A DNA stretch of 64,000 bases from Allolobophora icterica (GCA_963556255.1 OY744614.1:36987659-37051658); one strand, 5' to 3'. Shown: positions 1-46,214, counted from the stretch's first letter. Program-made: numbers and translations. The notes: a model not told the origin generated them from the letters alone.

Positions 1-278
1 TATGCCTATGTTATAGTGAAAATGAATGAATGAACCAATATATCTGTGTATGTATGCATGCATGGATATGTGTGTATAAACGTACGCTGATTGAGTTATA
101 ATGGCGACTTTAACAAAAAACACTAAAGGTGATGCATCACATTGTTGTGCATAATATTGATACGATTTTATACAGTTATATAATTACTATAATTATGTGC
201 CTTTATTTTAGCCAATATATATATATATACATAGAGAGAGAGAGAGAGAGGGAGAGAGAGACAGACAGACAGACAGAC

Positions 279-332
<54 letters not shown>

Positions 333-356
333 GAGAGAGAGAGAGGAGAGAGAGAG

Positions 357-406
<50 letters not shown>

Positions 407-1005
407 CTGTGAAAAATAGTTTGTTGCAATGGGAAACATAGGCTACTATTGACTGACTGAATTGCACTAAACGAGTTATACCAAGTTTCTAATTAAAGAC
501 ATCTTTTGGCATATATACTAGGACCTAGAGTACTATACTGTAACTGACATATCACACTTCATGAGAATTATTCTCTTGGCGGTGCCTCATGCCCAGCCGA
601 AGATAAACTCCGGAAACACTTTTTTATGTATTCACGATTAGCGCAGTAAATCAAAAATACCATTATCTTGTCTGTTCCCCTCATCCGTTAATCTTTCTGC
701 ATCCTCTGCGCCGCAGTTCATGCGCATAGATAGATCTGCAAGCCTTGACGATCCGTTCTTTGTTGGCTTAATTGGTAGAATACTACGACACGTATTTGAA
801 AGGTTTGACGGTTACCGGCCGGCTGCAGGCTGCCGTCGATGTATCGCAGGTGTCCGTTTTTCTTACAGCCTTCGACAGGTGCTAGGCCAGCGAAGTCGGT
901 ATATGCCATCAAAGACGCCCATGTGTAATTGGAAACCGTGTGTACGACCCGAGCTGACCTTTGTCGGATCTTCTGTCTTTTAACTATTTCCGTTTTCTGT
1001 TCCAG
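1..1005 (+). other. Intron of the Scratch-like gene, with a GA microsatellite
   Basis: This stretch precedes the zinc-finger exon and ends in a good splice acceptor (ttttctgttccag, AG at 1004-1005). I infer that it is intron, because Scratch genes keep the N-terminal SNAG repression motif on an upstream exon and no such motif is visible here. A GA/GACA purine microsatellite fills about 232-403. No convincing coding sequence was found in 404-1005. Confidence 0.55.
232..403. repeat. (GA)n / (GACA)n microsatellite
   Basis: Nearly uninterrupted GA dinucleotides with a short GACA block near 262-280. The serine/leucine- and arginine/glutamate-rich open frames across it are products of the repeat. 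Confidence 0.95.
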
Positions 1006-1778
1006 ATGTTGCTAATGATACGGCGATCGCAACAGGTCAGAGTTGCTACAGTGCCGTGTTTCCGGCGCTTTCCGTCGAACCCCGGACTGGCTTCGATGTG
1101 TCGCCGTATGACGCTCTTGCGACTCCTCGACAAGAGAAGTTTCACTTCTCCCTGTTTCCAGAACTTCTCAGCTACATCGGTGCCGCCAAGCGGCTGCCGG
1201 AAGTCGGCGACTTGGTTCTGAAGGACGCCTATTATAAGCTGGACGACAACCTTAACGAACTCGTCGAAAGAAACTGGGATGAGAGCCCAGTTGATGCGAT
1301 CGAGTCAATGGACCTTCACGTATGCCCAGATTGCGGCAAGCAGTATAGCACATCGAGCAACCTGGCCCGGCACCGTCAGACGCACCGCGGTGTCGCCGGA
1401 GAACGCAAGTCGCGAAAGTGCCCTCACTGCGACAAAGAATACGTCTCGATGCCAGCCTACAGCATGCACGTACGCACTCACAACCAGGGATGCGCCTGTC
1501 CGCACTGCGGCAAGCGATTCAGCAGACCGTGGCTCCTGCAGGGTCACGTCCGAACGCACACTGGCGAGAAGCCGTTCCGGTGTCCACAGTGTGCCAAGAC
1601 ATTCGCGGATAAGTCGAACCTGCGCGCCCACATACAGACACACTCGACCGAGAAACCGTACGTCTGCGGCCGTTGCGGAAAAGCCTTCGCCCTCAAGAGC
1701 TACCTGTACAAACACGAGGAATCATCTTGTATGCGTACGTCGCGCTTCTACGACGGACTGCACCAACGCAGCCACTGA
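1006..1778 (+). CDS. scrt: Scratch-like C2H2 zinc-finger transcription factor, last coding exon
   Basis: Partial gene: the last coding exon, about 256 codons. The exon begins after AG 1004-1005 with two bases completing a codon; the frame then runs from 1008 to TGA 1776-1778. Five zinc fingers are visible: 1323-1385 (CPDCGKQYSTSSNLARH), 1419-1481 (with YVSMPAYSMHVRTH), 1497-1559 (CGKRFSRPWLLQGH), 1581-1643 (FADKSNLRAHIQTH) and 1665-1730, the last ending HEESSC (C2HC type). The phrases VSMPAYSMH and FALKSYLYKHEESSC match Scratch rather than Snail/Slug. In the known family, Scratch proteins bind E-boxes in the nucleus and repress transcription through an N-terminal SNAG motif, mainly in neural precursors. 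The SNAG exon is not in the window. Codons are strongly GC-ended compared with the flanking DNA. No break is seen. Confidence 0.95.
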
Positions 1779-1854
1779 ACTGATCTTGGCGATTTTGGAT
1801 AGTTTCAGGACCAATTTTAACGTCATCTTAACTACAATAGGACACGCTTGAATA

Positions 1855-2033
1855 CAGGGGCGTCTATCCCTCCTAAGTCATTGGAGCAACGTCCCTTTTC
1901 CCCCTCTTCTTCCCCCTCCACGTTCCTTCCCCCCCCCCTAAAATGGTGGCACACACACTGACAGATCTTTCCCCCCCCTATATTTCTTGGATGGAGCATT
2001 TGCTCCAAGGTTTCTATGGTGTAGACGCCCCTG
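1855..2033. mobile_element. 179-bp hAT-type MITE in the Scratch 3' region
   Basis: Both ends read CAGGGGCGTCTA as a terminal inverted repeat (right end tagacgcccctg). It is flanked by a perfect 8-bp duplication CTTGAATA at 1847-1854 and 2034-2041. The 8-bp duplication and CAGGGG ends are typical of non-autonomous hAT elements. It lies only 76 bp after the Scratch stop codon, so it probably sits inside the 3' UTR. Confidence 0.88.
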
Positions 2034-2041
2034 CTTGAATA

Positions 2042-2930
2042 ATTATTTAATGGTGGAATGTAGTTAGCCGGCCAAATTTAGTTATGCCGGTAAATACATG
2101 GTTGGACACTGAGTTAAGATGAACAGTAATGTTAACTAGCACTGCTTTTAGGTTAAGTTTTGGCCTCATCAACCACAGTATTGCAAGTGCCTTTGATCCG
2201 TGGCCAGATGGTGCGCGTGTAGCGCAAGCCATTGAATTGGTTTGTTCGGTTTCTGCACTTGTCTGTATGTAATCGTTGTAATTAACGAATTGACTTTAAT
2301 TAATGTCAAAGCTAATAAAAAGAGGCAGACATTCAACATGAGACGCTGATGTATCGACAAAAGACAATTGATGCCAATACAACGTAATTTAACCCAGCAG
2401 CATTTATATTGAGCCTGTAAAACAGACAAATCAATAATAACCCAGAGGATTGTCTGCATTAGCATAAGCAGGCCTAAGGAATCGTTGCCAGCGCAGGACA
2501 ATATCTGACGCCACAAATAAGGATGCATAAAATCAGTAAGAACTGTAATATGTAAGCTGTAATATGCCAACATAATTTCAGTCGACGTCAACGACTTGTG
2601 TTGGCAGTGTTGCCATAAGATGTCGTTAAACTGTGGATCCTCCAGTAAGATCAAGATTGCTAGGACTACTTCTGAACTGCAGCTTAATGACTTAGCAATG
2701 CAAACAATTCGTTGACGTTGTATGGCAACAGTAAAAAACTTACTTCAGGTCGGTTGACTAAGACTGAGGCAATTGCCATTGGCACTGCTCTATATAAAAG
2801 CTTCATGTTTTTATCCACAGTTTGAACAATATTCATTATCCTGTTGTCCTCATTATAACAGGAGCAATACTAGTGGGCGTCTAGAGTCAATAATTATGCG
2901 ATGCCAACAGCAACGCCTTGCATTATATTG
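2042..2930. other. Intergenic DNA, no gene seen
   Basis: AT-rich sequence without recognisable coding signal. A 161-codon open frame on the - strand (2169-2654) has no family resemblance and no splice or start context that I can support. Confidence 0.5.
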
Positions 2931-2938
2931 ATGATAAC

Positions 2939-3136
2939 CAGGGGCGTAACTTTGGTCTAAAAAGTGGGGGTACATTTTTTCTTACATTCACGAAACAAGG
3001 CTGACACTGCGATCTCTGGGAAGGCACAATAATAAAATATTCATTGGCCTTGTTCAAAAAGTGAGGGGGTACGGTACCCCCAGTCCAAAAAGTGGGGGTA
3101 CGGGTACCCCTCGTATCCCCACAAATTACGCCTATG
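2939..3136. mobile_element. 198-bp MITE, GGGGCGTAACTTTGGTCTAAAAAG family
   Basis: The left end is CAGGGGCGTAAC and the right end, read from the other strand, is CATAGGCGTAAT. A perfect 8-bp duplication ATGATAAC lies at 2931-2938 and 3137-3144. The interior has GGTACC palindromes (gtacggtacccc). Further copies lie at 5860-6408 and, inverted, at 6748-6951, and a left-end fragment near 4550. Confidence 0.9.
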
Positions 3137-3491
3137 ATGATAACGTATCACAATTTGTACACTATATAGGCCTATGTACTTTAGCGTACAGAAGACAAAC
3201 AATATAACAAAACTAGCAAACATGGTGACATTATAATCATTACCAAACACTTAAAAAGAAAGCACACGATCAAAGAGAGAAAGAGAGACGGAGGGAGTGA
3301 GGGAGGGAAGGTAAACTGTCTGATTGTTATTTTTATAATTAGACCTAATATAATAGAAATGTATTCCACATGTTTTTCTATAGCGACCGTATGAACTTCA
3401 TTGTGCTGAATTCGATTAATTTAGCGGGTGAGAACCTTCACAACCGCTATCCGTTTGAGCGGGTTCCGTATGACCTACCAAAACATACATA

Positions 3492-3844
3492 CAGTGGCGG
3501 CGATCTTGTTTGACAGGTGGGAGGGGGGACTTCTGAACTGATCTGGTCTAAAAAGAGCTTTGAACTGATCTGGTCAAAAAAGAGTTTTGAACTGATCTGG
3601 GCGAAAAAGAGTTTTGAACTGATCTGGTCAAAAAAGAGTTTTGAACTGATCTGGGCAAAAAAGAGTTTTGAACTGATCTGGGCAAAAAAGAGGTCAAAAA
3701 TTGTTTTCGTGCGAGAAAAATCTGTTGACCTTTTTTGGTGTTTCCTCAAAATGTGTGGGGGCCTCTGTATGGTGTGTCCCCTCCACTCTTAAAGGTGGGG
3801 GTCTTGTCCCCCTCGACACACCCCCCCCCGGGATCGCCGCCCAT
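3492..3844. mobile_element. MITE with an internal 27-bp tandem array
   Basis: The ends are CAGTGGCGGCGATC and, inverted, CATGGGCGGCGATC. The flanks CATACATA and CATGCATA could be an 8-bp duplication with one mismatch. From about 3535 to 3690 the element carries six copies of a 27-bp unit (ttttgaactgatctggtcaa plus aaaagag). The same element recurs at about 57077-57436, where the array is shorter. Open frames rich in FELIW are products of this array. Confidence 0.8.
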
Positions 3845-4000
3845 GCATGCATACATACATACATACATACATACATACATACATACATACATACATGCAA
3901 TCATAAATATATACACACATAAATAAATACATAATACATAAATAAATCAATACATGCATACATACATACATGAATAAACACTTAATACATACATTATACA
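3843..4000. repeat. (CATA)n microsatellite
   Basis: CATA tetranucleotides, pure over 3850-3896 and then degenerate. Confidence 0.9.
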
Positions 4001-4118
4001 TACATGTTGTGGACGGCGTGTATACAGTTTCTACTGTGTGTAAGGATATTTGGATAAGTTGTACGCACAGCGTCTAGTAATGGCGGGAAAATCTAACAGA
4101 TGTATAATATATACATGA

Positions 4119-4465
4119 GGCCGTTTGCGCAGTAGTTTAGTGGTTAGTGTGCTGTACTGTCGAGTGTCGACTGAGAGGTCGGAGGTTCAAATTCCCGCAA
4201 AGCAGAAATATGTTTAGAGATTTCTGCTTCACCTGCAGAGCGCCCCTAGCCAGCTCGGTTATTATGCTACAGAGCAAGTTACACTTACACTGCCAGTGCA
4301 TGGGAAGATTGGACAGCGAGTGAGAGGACTGGCCACCCGCCCTCCTAAACCGAGGTTAAAAAATCAAGTCGCTGACACTTTATACCCATGGCTGCATAGT
4401 GCATGCCTGTATATGGGTTAGCCTATAAAGGGACTGGTCTTCTTCTATGCGATTGAAAGGGACTG
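4119..4465 (+). mobile_element. tRNA-derived SINE, family A, copy 1
   Basis: The head looks like a tRNA: a box A-like tagtttagtggttag near 4133 and a box B-like ggttcaaattc near 4184, the spacing of an internal RNA polymerase III promoter. The body continues through agatttctgc..., gggaagattggacagcgag and cactttatacccatggctgc. It aligns throughout with the copy at 59651-60050, which shows that this is a repeat and not a tRNA gene. A more decayed relative lies at about 24275-24520. Confidence 0.85.
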
Positions 4466-4714
4466 CTCTTCTTTTATATGCTTAACTCCGCAATTACCGT
4501 ACTCTGGTAGTGCCAGTCCCAAGCCTGAAAAAAGAGGAGGGCGACCAGAGGCGTAATTTTGGTCTAGAAAGTGGGGTGGGGGGTTACCAAATTGCGCATC
4601 GTTTTCCCTTCAAGACCGTTAAACAATTATAATGGGGCCAAATGAATCCATATTTGGTGCCATTGACCCATTCATACAATGCCGAATAATAATGATGATG
4701 ATGATGCTGATAAT

Positions 4715-4896
4715 CAGGGACGCAGCTAGCGTTGGGCTTGGGGGGCTCAAGCCCCCCCAAACGAAGTTGAAGCCCCCCAAACAAGTCAAGCCGTTGTATG
4801 CTTACAGCTAAAATTCGTATGAACACTGTATAAATGTTGCCATGTTCAAGGCTTAAGCCCCCCCCCCCCAAACGAAAAATCCTAGTTACGTTGCTG
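4715..4896. mobile_element. 182-bp MITE with perfect 8-bp TSD
   Basis: The ends are CAGGGACGCAGCTAGCG and, inverted, CAGCAACGTAACTAGG. The duplication CTGATAAT is perfect at 4707-4714 and 4897-4904. The interior carries runs of G and C (gggggctcaagccccccc). It sits just downstream of a left-end fragment of the 2939-3136 MITE family (about 4550-4700). Confidence 0.88.
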
Positions 4897-4939
4897 CTGA
4901 TAATAATAATAATGACAATATAATAATTTCATATTACTA

Positions 4940-5859
4940 ACAATATAGACGTGTTTCATTATTGAAGAGACGTAGGCCTATGACGATCATGATTGAAGTG
5001 ACGGAACAATAGCCTTTATTCTCTAGATTTAAACCTAATAACAATTAACTTATTCATTATTGAAGCGACATAAAATGATAGGCCCTAAGAAAGGCCCTTA
5101 TAATCCTTATTCTCTGAAGTCTAAAATTACAAACAATAGACGTGCTTCACAATTGAAATGACGTGACAATAGGCCTTTATTCTCTAATTTAAACTTAATA
5201 ACTAATAGACTTTCATAATTGAAGTGACGTAACAAGGGCCTTTATTATCTAAATCGATAATTGCTAGTTAGGCCTATAGACGTGTTCCATAATCGAAATG
5301 ACATAAGACCTACGTAAAAACTGAGAGTCTTTTAAAAATTATTCTCTAACTTTAAACTTAATAACATTAATTAGGCCCTAGACTTTTTCATAATTTGAGT
5401 AAAGTAACCAATGCCTTTATTCTCTAAATTTGAGATTAAAAGTAATAAACGTTTTATGAAATGACGAATACCAATGAGCCTTTAGGCCTATTTTCTAAAT
5501 TTAAACCTAATAGCAGTAGACTTTTCACTTTTCATAGCTGAAGTGACGTAACAAAGGCGCCATTATTCTCTGAATGTAAACTTATAATAACAATACACTT
5601 TTTCGTAATTGAAGTGACGTAACAGAGGCCTTTATTCTCTAAATATAAAAATTACTTAGAAAATAACGTGTTTCGAAGTTGAAGTGACGTAGGCTAACAA
5701 TGACAATGGGTCTTTGGTTTTAATAGGCCTATTAAGACTTATACAATGGACCTGTTTCAAAATTAAAGTGACGTAAAAAGGGCCTTTATTCTTTAAAAGT
5801 AAATTTACTATAAAAAACGTGTTTTATAATTGAAATGACGTAACAACAGGCCTTTATTC

Positions 5860-5860
<1 letters not shown>
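4940..5860. repeat. Degenerate array of about 66-bp units
   Basis: About a dozen diverged copies of a unit containing ataattgaagtgacgtaaca, ggcctttattctctaaattt and aaacttaataacaatagac. Unit length drifts between roughly 60 and 80 bp. There is no coding potential. It looks like an old minisatellite, possibly the expanded interior of a transposon. Confidence 0.75.
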
Positions 5861-6408
<548 letters not shown>

Positions 6409-6747
6409 AGGGCGACGCTAGTCGTCTTTGTTATGACACAGAGCCGTCAAACTCCGGCCTTCCTAATTCTATCACAGACCCGCGAAATCGCCACCATCCC
6501 CGACGCTTTCCCAAGTAATTACAGATGGGATTGATGTCAACACCCACAAGGAGTATGGTGATAGTGTCGATGGCCTAGTAATGGAGTCTGGTCTGTCTGG
6601 AAGACCAGGATGCTATAAAACCATCGTTTTCATGTATAATTCTGGTAGCAGCGTTGTGACGTCGGATGACGCCCAATTTTCCACGTGTACGCTCGCGCAG
6701 AAATGCGAATAGGCATGCATTTTTATGCTATAAGTAGCTATAGGTAT

Positions 6748-6951
6748 CATAGGCGTAATTTATGGGGGGTACGTGAGGTACCCGTACCCCAACTTTTTGG
6801 ACTGGGCGGTACCGTACCCCCCCCCCACCTTTTAAACAATGCCAATCAATATTTTATTATTGTGCCTTCCCAGAGATGGTCTCCATGCGAAAATCCAAAG
6901 TGGAGAAGAAATTGGTAACCCCCCACTTTTTAGACCAAAGTTACGCCCCTG
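6748..6951. mobile_element. Inverted copy of the GGGGCGTAAC MITE
   Basis: It begins cataggcgtaatt and ends agaccaaagttacgcccctg, the reverse orientation of the 2939-3136 copy. The interior gtgccttcccagagatgg matches the other strand of that copy. The flanking 8-mers do not match, so the target duplication is lost or mutated. Confidence 0.8.
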
Positions 6952-7077
6952 CTCAGTAGGCCTATAATTAGAATCTATAGACCTACTTTGTCAATGAATT
7001 GTAAGGTAAGAAGTATATGTCAGCATAATGTATAAAAGGCCTACTCATTGGCCTACATTAACATTACTACATGTAAG

Positions 7078-7245
7078 AAGGGCCACCGACAGAAATTCCG
7101 GGCCCCTAGGCAGAGCAGTCACGGGCCCCTAAACTATCATTAGGCTTTATGAGAAAAGTTGATTGCGGGCCCGGGCCCCGGGAAATCGCCGGGTCCCTGG
7201 GCATTTGCCCTCTGCCCCCTCTGGGCCCTCTCGGCGGGCCTGAGT
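7078..7245. mobile_element. GC-rich MITE-like element
   Basis: The left end is ggccaccgacagaaattccggg and the right end ggccctctcggcgggcctg, imperfect inverted repeats around a C/G-rich core. The flanks catgtaag and agtgtaag are a poor 8-bp match (6 of 8). Confidence 0.5.
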
Positions 7246-7249
7246 GTAA

Positions 7250-8158
7250 GTGACAAGTTTTACAGATTTCGCTCTGTAGATCTTGTCATATGCCGATCAG
7301 TTAGTAGGTGGATGTATGCAGTTAGCTTTCAGCAACAATTCCTCTTTGATTGTAGGCCTACTATCTTCATTAAACAGTTCATACATCCAGCTTTAATCAA
7401 TTTAATTACTTTTGAAATTGTAGGCCTACGTAGGCTTAAGGCCTATGCGCCCTAAATTCAGGCCTACAATCAGGATCCTAAAGGGGAAGAGCTCGAAATG
7501 TTTGAAGGCCATAGGCCTACGTCGGTTTGCCATGCGCCGCGATATGGAAGCATGTGAAAGCGCCTCAAACAGCAACTAACCACGAATAGGCTAACGCAAC
7601 CTACTGCTTCGAAACATCGACCAGTAGCCTACATTGGGCCACAGTATAGATAATTATCTATACTGTGATTGGGCTGACGGATGTAGACTTAAACCCATTT
7701 ATAGACCTCATTTGTATGGTATTATAGACAACAATTTAAAAAGACAACGTAGTGCATGCGAACCGCACACGCAGAATATGTTAGAAACATATAAGTCCAT
7801 TCTATCATGCCAGAAAATCATCGTAGGCTCCATTATGTGGCTCTTTCGTGATTCTGTATCTATTGAGGCGCTATAAAATATTAAGCTTTTTGCGTATGAG
7901 CAGAGCCACAGCGTTTCAAGGATCTGAGATCACTGTCGGTTTATTTTGTCAATATTGACGAACCGAAACATAAAGTTTTGTCTTATTTCTAAATAGTTAT
8001 TTTTTCCTGATGGAAGGCTACAAGTTGATGGATTCAGTTATTAGAAGATCTCAACAAATACAGAAGTTGGCAGACGTGTCAAAACTAGTAAGTGCAGTTT
8101 TGTATTCAGCATGTGCCCACTAGTGTATCTTCCGCGAAGGAAGGAAGAAAAGTAGGAA

Positions 8159-8196
<38 letters not shown>

Positions 8197-9353
8197 AGAA
8201 ACAAAGCTGACTGATGTTATTGTAGCTGTAATCGAAAATTTATAAAGCGCCACTCGGAACAGTCAGTGGCGCATCAGAACTGGACCAGAGTCATCACTGA
8301 CGAATAGGAAAGTTTTCAGATGCTGGTAGAAATGAGGGGGGACTAAGGAGATCTAGCCGCAGGTCCTGAGAAACACGATTCCAGCTGGACGGGCCAACGA
8401 AAGTAAAACTCGTGGACTGGGCCGTAGCAATGCGCATATGGAGAACCACTAGGCGGCCACGGGCAGCCGTCCGAAGGGAGACCCGGCCAGGCAGAGAGGA
8501 GATCAGAGTGAGAAAGTCGCCAAATTAGACAGAACACAGATGACAAGACAGTTGTCCACGAAGGTAAGAATCTTAAACTGGATGCGTTGATGGACAGGCA
8601 GCACGTTGAGGGAGTCCCAACTGAAGGTGGATATGTGGGCAAACCTTGGGATGCCACCTATGAGATGGGTGGTAGCATTGAGTATCATGCTCAGTGTTTC
8701 CGCTAACACCCAAATGACCGTTTTTATGTCCCGTCCAATATTTTTGGGCTAGCCATAAGTAAAATGCCAATGATGAGTTGCAAGCATCCATTTGTTTAGC
8801 GTTGGATGTATATGTGTTGTATCGGCCAAATAAAAAGCTAAAGTTACAGTGATTTAGTGACTGATATTATTACATTTTTCTGTTTGTTTATGCATTATTA
8901 CTATTGTTTTTTTACTCATATACAAACTTTAGTTGGAGCCTGAAAATGCTGTCTTAAATATTGATAATAAAGAGTGTGATTGTGTATTCTGTTATGTCAT
9001 ATATGTCCGGTGTGAGAAATAAGCTACGTCCAAAATTCTAGGTCAGGACGTAAGTACGTCCTCTTTTTGGGCTCTGACGGAACCACGATCATGCTTTTGC
9101 CTTGGCAGAACGATCCTTTGACTTTGGAACCCTGCTTTCTGAGAAATTTCTGTAGAGGCATGTAAAAATGTGTTTCCTTTACATTGAGAAAGGGAATAGG
9201 GACAGCAGAAAGGAGGTATGTGTGGATAGGTGGATGCTTGGAGGAAAGGAAGATCTCTGCCGCCCACTGTAATAACGTCTGTTCTCATATCACATATTAC
9301 CCGTAGTTGGTATTGATATTTTCAGTGTTTGATTTTTCTTTTGCATTGTCTAG
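7250..9353. other. Region upstream of the first recognised RhoGAP exon
   Basis: No coding exon could be supported. It must hold either the promoter and 5' UTR of the RhoGAP gene or part of a longer first intron. A short GAAA microsatellite lies at about 8155-8195. From about 8235 to 8700 there is repeat-like sequence beginning tttataaagcgccac, a motif that recurs at 21265, 22345, 32500 and elsewhere. Confidence 0.4.
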
Positions 9354-42864
<33,511 letters not shown>

Positions 42865-44110
42865 CGTTACAGGCACTATCTGAAGCGCAGAGCGTGAAAA
42901 ACGTTTTCTGAATTATTCCAATATCCTTCAGAGTTTCGTACAAGTATTTTTCTACTTCCCTAATCCGTCGTTAGACTTTCGAATGGTTTAAAATTTAAGT
43001 GGTTTGCGTGCTAGACTGCCAGTCCAGAGATTGATGATTTGAATCTCTGCCAGATCAGGAAGTGATGAATTATTTTGCTTATATCAGCTTCTCGAAATGA
43101 GTGGAACGATCTTCTGGTCTCCTGTCCGGACCAGGAATGCCGAGGCTGAGAAAACGAAGTCGTGGATGCTTTGTATTGACGACAGACACTCTTGGTTGAC
43201 ATAGAAAGAACCAGTGGCATTCGACTGTTGATAGAGTATCGGGCTGCATGTGTAGCGTTGAGTTTCATCAGTTTATTTCTATAACCTGCGTTCAGGATCG
43301 CCTGCAAATGTTGCCTGTTCTTGGGGTAATAGAAAATATCCGATGCGACATCTCAGAGTAGTTTAAAACTTTATTTTTGATTTTGTGACCCTGTTGGATT
43401 ATTCAGTGTTTGGTGACCTGTATTGTTTATAGTAATCATTTATAGTAATCGAGTAATTTGATGAATTGTGTACATTGTTTGCATTTTTCTACGAACAAGA
43501 AGAAATTGTATGAATGATTGTAATTAGAAATGTCATCACGTTTTGTCTATCACAGTGTATCAACTGGTGCTACGTTCTTGTCACCTTGTCACCTTGTGCT
43601 GTCAACTCTTGGAGCTCTAGCGGTCGACATGATAAACATTCTCCATTGCTTCCTGTTCGAAGTCAGGTCCCTTAGTTCTTGTACTGGAGAGTAAACGACA
43701 GTGTAATTTTAATATTTTAATATTTACAAATTGGTCTGATGTATTTTCTGTGCAGTTCTCGTTCTGCAAAGTCATCGATGTTGGCATATGAATTGAGTAT
43801 GATGACTCTGGTTACCATAGAAACTGTTATTTTTATCTAAGACCCCTTCATTGTTTGCCTGTTCAGATTTGGGTGTACATAACGTAAAAGGATATTTTTT
43901 TGCATCACTTCAAAGAAACTTATCATATATAATTTTTTATGTATTTTGTAACTGAATAGTTTTGTAACGCATTTTAAGATTCTTTTTATATATAGTCTTA
44001 GAACTGTGAAAAATTGGCAATGATTGTTTACAAGCTGTAATTTCAATTGTGGTGTCTGCCATGATATGGATAATTCTGGTGTGGTGTATAAATAAAATCT
44101 GTAGCTAAAT
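42865..44110 (+). other. Probable 3' UTR of the RhoGAP gene
   Basis: No acceptor-bounded coding exon follows the TAA. AATAAA at 44091-44096 is the first strong polyadenylation signal in this stretch, so the 3' UTR may be about 1.2 kb. A degenerate tRNA-like segment lies at 42995-43065 (agtggtttgcgtgctagactgcc... gatttgaatctc), probably an old SINE head. Confidence 0.5.
44091..44096 (+). promoter_or_regulatory. Candidate polyadenylation signal AATAAA
   Basis: Sequence gtataaataaaatctgtag, 1.2 kb after the RhoGAP stop codon. Function is inferred only. Confidence 0.45.
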
Positions 44111-45208
44111 GATAACTTCAGCTTATAAAGAGAGGTTGTATCATCCAGGTTTTTCCACGATGCTGTCATTTTTACACTGTTTCTTTTTTACTTTTGATAG
44201 AACTCCAAGCGTAACATTAGTTTGTAGTCACTAGATGGAGTTAAGATGTGTTGCGTCCTTCATGATACTTACCAAGGCATTTAACGTAGCGTGTTTAGTA
44301 CCTCAGAAGGGCGCTGCAATAGACAATGATGTTAACTTAACTTTGTAGTAACTTAGTTTTTTTACACTACTGGTGGATTTCGATGTAAAACCATTCGGGT
44401 GAAGCCATACATTGGTTGCTATGACTGAACATCTTAACTGCTGTAATTGTTCCTAGTCTGAGTTGCTGAGGGATACTGGCCGATCCGGGGCTTAGAGCTG
44501 TTCAGTTTTAGTGAAACTTAAGCATTTAATTTGCACCAGTCTGTTCCGTTTAAAAATTGCATTCATTTGTAATTGTATAAGCGGACTAGCAAGTGCTACA
44601 GATGGTTGTAGCTGTGAATCTCTTAACATGTACAGTCGGTGAGCAGTAACTGAACTTGAACTCGCATCAGATCATGTAAGAATTTGAATGAATATTTTAG
44701 TTGATTTACTAATCTGTTGAAATTCAGAATTATATTCATTGTTGTTTATGACATTGATCTATTATTAATTCTGGTTCCTGGTAGAGCAGTAGTTGCCATG
44801 ACTTTTGCTGATGTGCTACACGTTGGTGGGTTTTTTTGTATAATAAAAACTTTTTGAATTTTTGATAGAACTTGCCGTGTTTTAGTGCAATATTTCTTGA
44901 TTTAGTTCGTTTTGTAAAGGTGATAGTAGTTATTGTGCTTTTTGTTTGCAACGACTCTCTTTGTTGTGTGTGAGCAGCAGAAGAAATCTAGCAGTACCTG
45001 AAGTTTCCTGGCGAGAACCAAATGAACAAAAACTTTCATTCTGATAAAAGAAATGGAATTTTAGCATTATTTGAACTGTGAAGACGTTTTTCTAACAAAA
45101 CATAAACTTTTAATTGGTTAGTGATCAATTCCCTATGTCACGTGTTTGCTCCTTCATTTCAATGGGAGTTATTATTTTTTTCCTTCTAAGTTATTATTAT
45201 TATTCTTA

Positions 45209-45258
<50 letters not shown>

Positions 45259-46200
45259 TTACCCAAGGTAAGTGTAATCTCTCTGGAATAAAAATTACAC
45301 TAGAAGCTGTTACGAGTATCTGGAAAATCAGGCCTTGTCCTCCAAAACATTATTATTATTATTATTATCATCGGTAGTAGTAGTGGTGTTGGTGGTGGTG
45401 GTGGTGGTGGTAGTAGTAGTAGTAAAAGTAATATTAGTAGCAATACATTATAAATGTTATTAGAAATAATAATGATATTCATTATTATTCTTGTTATGAA
45501 AACTGTGAATATGAGGTGTAGCTGCCAAGTGTTAGTAAGTACACTTAGTTATTCAAATGTTGCAAGCCTACATGAGAAATAATGAACTTTGAGGGAAGAA
45601 AAATAATTGGAGTTTCGAAGAAAGATTGGTAGACTATTCCATTCCTTGGGGCATAGGTGCTGAATACACAAAGGCCTAGGACAGTTGTGCTTCTTGGTTC
45701 AGCCAAAAGACGTACAATGACTATGTGGTACTGAGAGAGGCGCATTAGAAATCTTTAAATACAGTACGATACAATACAATGTATTGTTTTGATTTCTGCT
45801 GTAATGAGGGAACATAGTTGTCGCTTGGATTACCCAGAAACTTTTAAAACAAACTTCTGAACAAATCGTCTGCATTTTTATTATTTATTTGCCACTAATC
45901 AGGTTAGGTGTTGCTGGACCACCGAATAAATTTTTATTGCTTTAAACTTAAATTATTGAAGATTTTTGCTTAAGACTTAAGATGTCACTTTTATTTTGAT
46001 CTGTTGCATGTGATATTGAAATTTTTAAATGAAAATTTATCATATTTTCTTGGTTGTTTAAATTAGGATTGTCATAACAAGTGATTTGCCAATAAAATCT
46101 AGTAATTTTTTCTGTTGTTGGTGATGCAGGTGATGGTGGTGGTAGTCACAGTGATCATCATATCAGAAGTATGTGCTTTAAACTGGGATTTCCTGTACTT
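44111..46200. other. Intergenic DNA with ATT and GGT microsatellites
   Basis: (ATT)n lies at 45189-45257 and again at 45350-45370, followed by (GGT/AGT)n to about 45430. The segment 45595-45745 (tgcttcttggttcagccaaaagacgt) resembles 63925-63950 and may be a dispersed repeat. No gene is supported. Confidence 0.5.
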
Positions 46201-46214
46201 CTATGCAGGGTGAT

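Noticed and set aside
720..983. Possible upstream exon of Scratch
   Set aside because: No SNAG motif, no donor in a suitable phase and no family similarity.
1279..1851. Alternative frames overlapping the zinc-finger exon on both strands
   Set aside because: GC-rich shadow frames; only one frame gives five ordered zinc fingers.
2169..2654. 161-codon - strand frame
   Set aside because: No recognisable domain, irregular composition and no supporting signals.
4123..4205. Possible tRNA gene
   Set aside because: The tRNA-like head is attached to a body repeated at 59651, so it is a SINE; no intact cloverleaf was verified.
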